Below are positions 6,313 through 10,742 of a stretch of DNA of 10,742 bases, in pieces. The notes below the pieces were generated by a model. The model was given only the letters and a program-made list of their open reading frames with translations. It made no database searches and was not told the DNA's origin. Position 1 is the stretch's first letter. Each line of letters opens with the position of its first letter. Location: contig CANNDT010000128.1 of assembly GCA_947503365.1 (NCBI GenBank), positions 1-10,742 of the forward strand, written 5' to 3'. The translations under genes were made by a program, and so were the position numbers. The stretch is from CANNDT01 sp945876205 (GTDB taxonomy: Bacteria; Acidobacteriota; Vicinamibacteria; Vicinamibacterales; UBA2999).

Positions 6313-7159
6313 TGCCCGCCGGCTCATCTCGATCCTCCTGCTTACGGCCGGGCTGATCAGCTCGGCGGGCTACGCCTACGCCCAATTCGGGCGGGGCCGC
6401 GGGTTCCGAGGCGACTTCTTCGGGGAGTCCGTGCGCTTCGCGCCGCCCGAGATGCCCGACCGCAACTTTACCGTGTGCCGAATCATGTACACGAGCGTTC
6501 GCCGCGAGCCCAGCGGCGGCGGGTGGCGAACCGACTATCCCTTCGGCGAGGTCAACCTCCTCATCCGGCTGGCGGAGCTGACGAAGACGCCCGTCAGCTT
6601 CAGCGGCGGCTCGAAGCGTCCCAACCAATGGGTAGTGAGGCTCACCGACGACCAGCTCTTCGATTGCCCGTATACCGTCGCGTCGGACGTCGGCACGATG
6701 GGGCTGACACAGCCGGAAGCGGATCGTCTGCGTCTGTACCTGCTGAAAGGCGGTTTCCTCTGGGTCGATGACTTCTGGGGCGACCGGGCCTGGCAGCAGT
6801 GGGTCGGCGAAATCACCAAGGCACTGCCGCCGGCGGAGTATCCGATTGTGGACGTACCTCTCAGCGATCCCATCTTCAGCACGCAGTTCGTGGTGACCAA
6901 AGTGCCGCAGATCACCAACATCCAGTTCTGGCGCGGCGTGGGTGGGACGACGACGTCAGAGCGTGGGGAGGAGACCCGCGAGCCGCACTTCCGGGCGATC
7001 CGCGACAAGAAGGGCCGCATCATGGTGGTGATGACCCACAACACCGACGTCGCGGACTCGTGGGAGCGCGAGGGCGAGGATCCCGGCTTTTTTTTCCAAT
7101 TCTCGCCGTCGGGCTACGCGCTGGGCATCGACGTGCTGCTGTATGCGATGACCCATTAA
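6312..7159 (+). CDS. exported DUF4159 protein; start out of frame by one base
   Basis: The main frame gives DUF4159: 'FTVCRIMYTSVRREPSGGGW', 'DYPFGEVNLLIRLAELT', 'LYLLKGGFLWVDDFWGDRAW', 'FRAIRDKKGRIMVVMTHNTD', and the terminal 'GIDVLLYAMTH'. The first in-frame start is GTG 6431, which would give 242 residues without a signal. The same frame, however, reads back through a clear signal peptide ('RRLISILLLTAGLISSAGYA', then YAQ) to a TAG at 6293-6295, with no ATG, GTG or TTG. ATG 6312 lies one frame over and overlaps the Dabb stop. One extra C in the CCC at 6315-6317 would join it perfectly (MPRRLISILL...), giving 282 residues. Stand-alone DUF4159 proteins are normally secreted, which supports the longer form. 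Function is unknown; related domains also occur fused to large vWA/amidotransferase-like membrane proteins. A T8 run at 7088-7095 is also unusual. Confidence 0.85.
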
Positions 7160-7237
7160 CGCCGACAAAACTGGCATTCCGCTGGCCCTTGCCAACATGT
7201 ATGATCGCGCCTTCTTAGCCTACGATTCGGGGGAGCA
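7160..7237 (+). promoter_or_regulatory. intergenic leader with possible promoter for the vWA gene
   Basis: TATGAT (7200-7205) is followed by CGCGCC and ends 32 bases before the GTG at 7238, which is the same geometry as before the DUF1761 gene. An alternative reading is a weak sigma-54-type site, TGGCATTCCGCTGGC (7172-7186), with the GG and GC ten bases apart but TGGC in place of TTGC. A GGGGGAG ribosome site (7229-7235) stands only two bases before the GTG. The vWA gene may thus be expressed separately from the upstream operon. Confidence 0.35.
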
Positions 7238-9526
7238 GTGTTCGAATCAATCTTCCAGGCACTCTTCACGTATCGCCCGGTTGTCTTTCAGCAGGGTGAT
7301 TTCCGCTTCAACGTCAGCACCGGCTCGCTGGTAGCGGCGGGGCTCGCCGCGGCGGTGATGATCGTGGCGATCGTCACCTACCGCAGCGTTCGCGGCAAGG
7401 GACGGGTGCGCGATCGGGTCGTCCTCACCGGCCTTCGCATGGCCGCCCTGGCCCTGGTGCTCTTCTGCCTGCTCCGTCCCACGCTGATTGTTCGCGCCGC
7501 CGTTCCGCAGCAGAACGTCGTCGCCGTGCTGCTCGACGATTCGCGCAGCATGCAGATCCCTGACTGGAAGGGCCAGGCGCGCGGCGAGTTCGTGCGGCAG
7601 GAGTTTGGCGTCGCGGATCGTCCGCTGTTGAAATCGCTGTCCGACCGCTTCCTGGTGCGGACGTTCCGGTTCTCGTCCACGGCCGGCCGCCTCAACTCGG
7701 TCAACGACCTCAAGTTCCAGGGCTCGCAGACGCGGCTCGGCACGGCGCTCCAGGGCGTGCGCGATGAGCTCGCGGGGCTGCCCGTCGCCGGCGTCGTGAT
7801 CGTCTCGGACGGCGCCGACACGAGCGATGCGTCGCTGACGGAAGCGCTCCTCGGCATGAAGGCGGAGAAGATGCCGGTATTTACCGTCGGCGTCGGCAGC
7901 CCGGCGCTGGTCCGCGACATCCAGATCGACCGCGTCAGCACGCCGCGCACGGTGCTGAAGAATGCCTCGCTCCTGGTGGACGTCGTGGTCACGCAAACCG
8001 GCTATCCCGGCAAGACCGTGTCGGTGGACGTCGAAGACGAAGGCCGCATCGTCGGCTCGCAGCAGGTGACGTTCCCCAACGATGGAAGTCCCGCGACCGC
8101 GCGCGTGCGGGCGACGGCGTCCGAGGCCGGACCCCGCGCGTTCAAGTTCAAGGTGACGCCGCAGCCCGACGAAGTCGTGGCGCAGAACAACGTGCGCGAC
8201 GCGTTGATCGACGTGCGCGACAATCGCGAGAAGATCCTCTACTTCGAGGGCGAGCCGCGGTTCGAGATGAAGTTCCTGCGCCGCGCGATCGTCGACGACA
8301 AGAACCTGCAGGTTGTCGCGCTGCAGCGGACGGCCGACAACAAGTTCCTGCGCATCGAGGTGGACAATCCCGACGAGCTGCTCGGCGGCTTCCCGAAGAC
8401 GCGCGAAGAGCTGTTCTCGTATCGCGGGTTGATCATCGGCAGCGTCGAAGCGGGCGCGTTTACCGGCGACCAGCTGCAGATGATTGCCGACTTCGTCGAT
8501 CGCCGCGGCGGCGGGCTGCTGATGCTTGGCGGCGCGCGGTCGTTTGGCGAGGGCGGCTACGGCGGCACGCCGGTGGCCGACGCGCTGCCGTTGCAGATCG
8601 ATCCAAAGACGCGCGCATCCGAGCCGGCGGAGCTCGCGCGGCTCAAGGTCGGACCGACGCGGGCGGGCGAGTCGCACGCGTCCACGCAGATTGGCCAGAG
8701 CGAGGGGGCGTCGCTGGCGCGCTGGAAGGACCTGCCGCAGGTGACGAGCGTGAACGCGCCGCTCACCCCGAAGGCGGGCGCCACGGTGCTGCTCAACGGC
8801 ACCGACGAGCGCGGGCGCACCCAGCCGGTGCTGACGTGGCAGCAGTACGGCCGTGGCAAGGCGGTGGCGCTGACGCTGCAGGACACGTGGCAGTGGCAGA
8901 TGCACGCGAGCATTACGCTCGAAGACCAGACGCACGAAAACTACTGGCGGCAGATGCTGCGCTGGATGGTGGACGGCGTGCCCGGCGTTGTCGACGTGCG
9001 CGCGGCGTCGGATCGGGTCGAGCCGGGCGAGGCGGTGACGATTGAGGCGACCGTTGTCGACCCGACCTACGTCGAGCTGAACGACGCCACCGTGCTCGCG
9101 CACGTCGTGCGGCCGGGCGGCAGCACGACCGACGTGCAGTTGCAGTGGACCGGCGAGCGTGACGGCCAGTATCGCGGCACGTTCATCAGCAGCGAAACAG
9201 GCTCATACGAAGTGGCGGTGGACGCCTCGCGCAACTCGAAGGTGCTGGGGAGCGGCAAGATCTACGTCCGCGCCGGCGCGAGCGACGCCGAGTACTTCGA
9301 TCCGACGATGCACGAGGGGCCGCTGCGGCGCATCGCCGAGGAGACAGGCGGAAAGTACTACACCCCGGAAACGATCGCGGGCATCGCCGAAGACGTCCGC
9401 TATGCGGGACGCGGCGTGACCTCGGTCGAGGAGCGCGAGCTCTGGAACATGCCGATCATCCTCGTCGCGCTGATGGGTCTGATCTGCGCCGAGTGGGGAT
9501 ACCGTCGCGCGGTGGGGTTGTCGTGA
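7238..9526 (+). CDS. membrane vWA domain protein with glutamine-amidotransferase-like domain
   Basis: In this 762-residue protein, residues 28-48 and 61-85 are two membrane helices. A von Willebrand factor A domain follows from about 93 to 220, with an intact metal site: D100-x-S102-x-S104 in 'DDSRS', Thr165 in 'QTRLGTAL', and Asp191 in 'VSDGADTS'. Next comes an immunoglobulin-like region (about 225-325). A class-I glutamine-amidotransferase-like fold follows (about 330-560, with 'RGLIIGSVEAGAFTGDQL' and 'RRGGGLLMLGGARSFGEGGY'), and it lacks an obvious Cys nucleophile. A second beta-sandwich lies at about 585-680, and a C-terminal helix at about 738-756. Most of the chain should be outside the cytoplasm. 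GTG 7238 gives the N-terminus MFESIFQALFTYRP and has a GGGGGAG site. Proteins of this kind lie beside MoxR and DUF58 genes in many bacteria; MoxR is two genes downstream here. Confidence 0.9.
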   Translation: MFESIFQALFTYRPVVFQQGDFRFNVSTGSLVAAGLAAAVMIVAIVTYRSVRGKGRVRDRVVLTGLRMAALALVLFCLLRPTLIVRAAVPQQNVVAVLLDDSRSMQIPDWKGQARGEFVRQEFGVADRPLLKSLSDRFLVRTFRFSSTAGRLNSVNDLKFQGSQTRLGTALQGVRDELAGLPVAGVVIVSDGADTSDASLTEALLGMKAEKMPVFTVGVGSPALVRDIQIDRVSTPRTVLKNASLLVDVVVTQTGYPGKTVSVDVEDEGRIVGSQQVTFPNDGSPATARVRATASEAGPRAFKFKVTPQPDEVVAQNNVRDALIDVRDNREKILYFEGEPRFEMKFLRRAIVDDKNLQVVALQRTADNKFLRIEVDNPDELLGGFPKTREELFSYRGLIIGSVEAGAFTGDQLQMIADFVDRRGGGLLMLGGARSFGEGGYGGTPVADALPLQIDPKTRASEPAELARLKVGPTRAGESHASTQIGQSEGASLARWKDLPQVTSVNAPLTPKAGATVLLNGTDERGRTQPVLTWQQYGRGKAVALTLQDTWQWQMHASITLEDQTHENYWRQMLRWMVDGVPGVVDVRAASDRVEPGEAVTIEATVVDPTYVELNDATVLAHVVRPGGSTTDVQLQWTGERDGQYRGTFISSETGSYEVAVDASRNSKVLGSGKIYVRAGASDAEYFDPTMHEGPLRRIAEETGGKYYTPETIAGIAEDVRYAGRGVTSVEERELWNMPIILVALMGLICAEWGYRRAVGLS

Positions 9527-9580
9527 CAGTCCGAACTGATGCGGGCGGCGGGTACGCCTGGCTGCTCGCCAAGAATCGTC

Positions 9581-9603
9581 GGGCCGCGACAACGGAGCGG
9601 CCC
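9581..9603. other. GC-rich stem-loop between the vWA and caspase-like genes
   Basis: GGGCCGC (9581-9587) pairs perfectly with GCGGCCC (9597-9603) across a 9-base loop. No T run follows, so it is more likely an attenuator or an mRNA-stability element than a full terminator. The rest of the 107-base gap (9527-9633) shows no gene. Confidence 0.5.
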
Positions 9604-9633
9604 GCCAATATGTTCGAAAGAAAGCTCCCTTAG

Positions 9634-10569
9634 ATGTTGAGGGCATTCCTGCTGATCGTCGTCGGCCTCTCGGGTGACCCCGAGCACGGCAAGCTCTTTC
9701 ACAAGTGGGGCGCCACGCTCGCGGACGCGTCCGAGAAAGTCGGCATCCCCGCCGATCGGCTCGTCTACCTCGCCGACCAGCCGGGCGAGGGCGACGCCAA
9801 GGTCAACGGGCGGGCGACGCGCGAGGAGATCGACAAGGCGCTCGCGGGCTTCGCGAAGGCCGCGACTCCGGAAGACGTGGTCTACGTCGTCTTGCTCGGT
9901 CACGGCAGCGCGGATACCGGCAGCGGCGCGAAGTTCAACCTGCCCGGTCCTGACATCGGCCCGGCCGACTTCAACACCATGCTCCGGCGGTTGCCCGCGC
10001 GCAACGTCGTGTTCGTGAACACGTCGAGCTCGAGCGGACCGTTCGTCGAGGGGCTCTCCGGCCCCGGCCGCACGATCATCACGGCCACGCGCAACGGCGC
10101 CGAGCAGTTCACGACGCTCTTCGGCGGCTTCTTCGTCGAGGCGTTCTCGGCCGAAGGGGCAGACGCGGACAAGAACAAGCGCGTCAGCATGCTCGAGGCG
10201 TTCCGCTACGCCAAGGGCGAGGTCACGCGCGCCTACGAGCGCGAGGGGTTGCTGGCGACCGAGCACTCGATGCTCGACGACAACGGCGACAAGCAGGGCA
10301 GCCAGGATCCGATGCCCACCGGCGGCGACGGCAAGCTCGCCGCGGCGATGTCGCTCGGGTCGGCGGCCGACGCCGTGCCGCTGCCGGCCGACCCCAAGCT
10401 GCGCGCGCTCTACCTTGAACGCCGGGACCTGGAGCGCCGCGTCGAGGCGCTGCGGCTGTTGAAAGACAGCATGGATCCGGCGAAATACACCGGCGAGCTC
10501 GAACAGCTCGTCACCGACATGGCGCTGAAGACGCGCGAGATTCGAGCCATCGAAGGAGCCCCGAAATGA
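9634..10569 (+). CDS. caspase/legumain-fold (C13-like) protein, probable Cys-to-Ser active site
   Basis: This 311-residue protein has a caspase-like fold. Strand 1 is 'FLLIVVGLSGDPEHGKLFHK'. Strand 3 ends in 'VVYVVLLGHGS', with the catalytic-type His90-Gly91. Strand 4, 'NVVFVNTSSSSGP', lies where clan CD enzymes have 'A-C-x-S-G'; Ser132 stands at the Cys position. 'LSGPGRTIITATRNGAEQF' and 'GGFFVEAFSAEGADADKNKR' follow, and then 'LDDNGDKQG'. The C-terminal 60 residues (about 250-305) form a charged coiled-coil helix typical of bacterial C13-like proteins. The fold is therefore clear but activity as a cysteine peptidase is doubtful. The start is ATG 9634, directly after an in-frame TAG; it leaves almost no sequence before strand 1, so no proper signal peptide is seen. 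The stop overlaps the MoxR start (ATGA), implying co-translation. Confidence 0.8.
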   Translation: MLRAFLLIVVGLSGDPEHGKLFHKWGATLADASEKVGIPADRLVYLADQPGEGDAKVNGRATREEIDKALAGFAKAATPEDVVYVVLLGHGSADTGSGAKFNLPGPDIGPADFNTMLRRLPARNVVFVNTSSSSGPFVEGLSGPGRTIITATRNGAEQFTTLFGGFFVEAFSAEGADADKNKRVSMLEAFRYAKGEVTRAYEREGLLATEHSMLDDNGDKQGSQDPMPTGGDGKLAAAMSLGSAADAVPLPADPKLRALYLERRDLERRVEALRLLKDSMDPAKYTGELEQLVTDMALKTREIRAIEGAPK

Positions 10570-10742
10570 GTGACAGAGTGGTGATGAACCCGGTTGCGGA
10601 CAACGTCGTCGACCTCGAGTCTCCCGATGATCTCGCGCTTGCCGACCGGATGAAGATCGGCCGCGAAAAGATCCTCGTCGAGCTGCGCAAGATCATCATC
10701 GGACAGGAAGAGGTCATCACCCAGGTGCTGACGACCCTGTTC
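10566..10742 (+). CDS. MoxR-family AAA+ ATPase, N-terminal part
   Basis: The first 59 codons of a gene running past the window end. 'ELRKIIIGQEEVITQVLTTLF' is the N-terminal signature of MoxR ATPases (I-x-G-Q-x-x-x-x-x-x-L-x-x-L), just before the Walker A loop, which lies outside. MoxR proteins form rings that remodel partner proteins, usually ones with vWA domains. The ATG overlaps the previous stop as ATGA, and GAAGGAG at 10551-10557 is its ribosome site. A DUF58 gene is the usual next neighbour, but it would be off the window. Confidence 0.9.
   Translation, partial: MSDRVVMNPVADNVVDLESPDDLALADRMKIGREKILVELRKIIIGQEEVITQVLTTLF

Noticed and set aside
6431..7159. DUF4159 as a 242-residue cytoplasmic protein from GTG 6431
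   Set aside because: It ignores a clear in-frame signal peptide just upstream and lacks a convincing ribosome site; the one-base repair at 6315-6317 is more economical.
7247..9103. 618-codon open frame on the minus strand inside the vWA gene
   Set aside because: It is rich in Arg, Ala, His and Val, as expected for the antisense of a GC-rich gene. It has no domain or signal, and the plus-strand protein is unmistakable.

Overview
The window is GC-rich bacterial DNA. An Acidobacteriota-type organism (possibly Vicinamibacteria) is my best guess. It rests on the DUF4159 / vWA membrane protein / caspase-like protein / MoxR gene run, a lipid-anchored bacterial M49 peptidase, and a stem-loop carrying CTTCGACTTCGCTCAGG, a word I associate with dispersed repeats in such genomes. 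No rRNA or other phylogenetic marker is present, so this is inference.

Layout. Positions 2-199 (+) hold the C-terminal end of a GNAT acetyltransferase. Positions 219-2095 (-) form a visibly less GC-rich accessory block: two overlapping genes for tiny membrane proteins, a TIGR02391/Ymh (HEPN-like) gene and a Sel1-repeat gene. The last two are each broken by a one-base frameshift. The block ends near a strong bidirectional terminator hairpin (2205-2228) and what looks like a degenerate 3' end of a leucine tRNA (2237-2265, minus), a possible scar of an integration or deletion. Positions 2367-4376 (-) encode a lipoprotein peptidase of family M49 (dipeptidyl peptidase III type) with an intact HEVIGH...EEGRAD zinc site.

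Positions 4426-7159 (+) look like an operon: a DUF1761 membrane protein, a heparan-glucosaminide-acetyltransferase-like membrane protein starting at TTG and overlapping it, a small Dabb-domain protein after a repeat-type stem-loop, and an exported DUF4159 protein. The DUF4159 start codon is out of frame by one base in this sequence. Positions 7238 to the end (+) continue with a large membrane protein (vWA plus class-I-glutamine-amidotransferase-like fold), a caspase/legumain-fold protein whose expected nucleophilic Cys appears to be Ser, and the first 59 codons of a MoxR AAA+ ATPase.

How the genes may work together. MoxR ATPases usually act on vWA-domain partners as chaperone-like remodelling factors. 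Here the vWA membrane protein, the caspase-fold protein and MoxR lie in order on one strand, with DUF4159 just upstream. This suggests one envelope-associated module whose biochemical job is not established. The M49 lipoprotein is a separate, divergently transcribed unit. Three apparent one-base frame disruptions (about 1189, 1668 and 6318) fall in the first 6.3 kb, so assembly error must be weighed against real gene decay.
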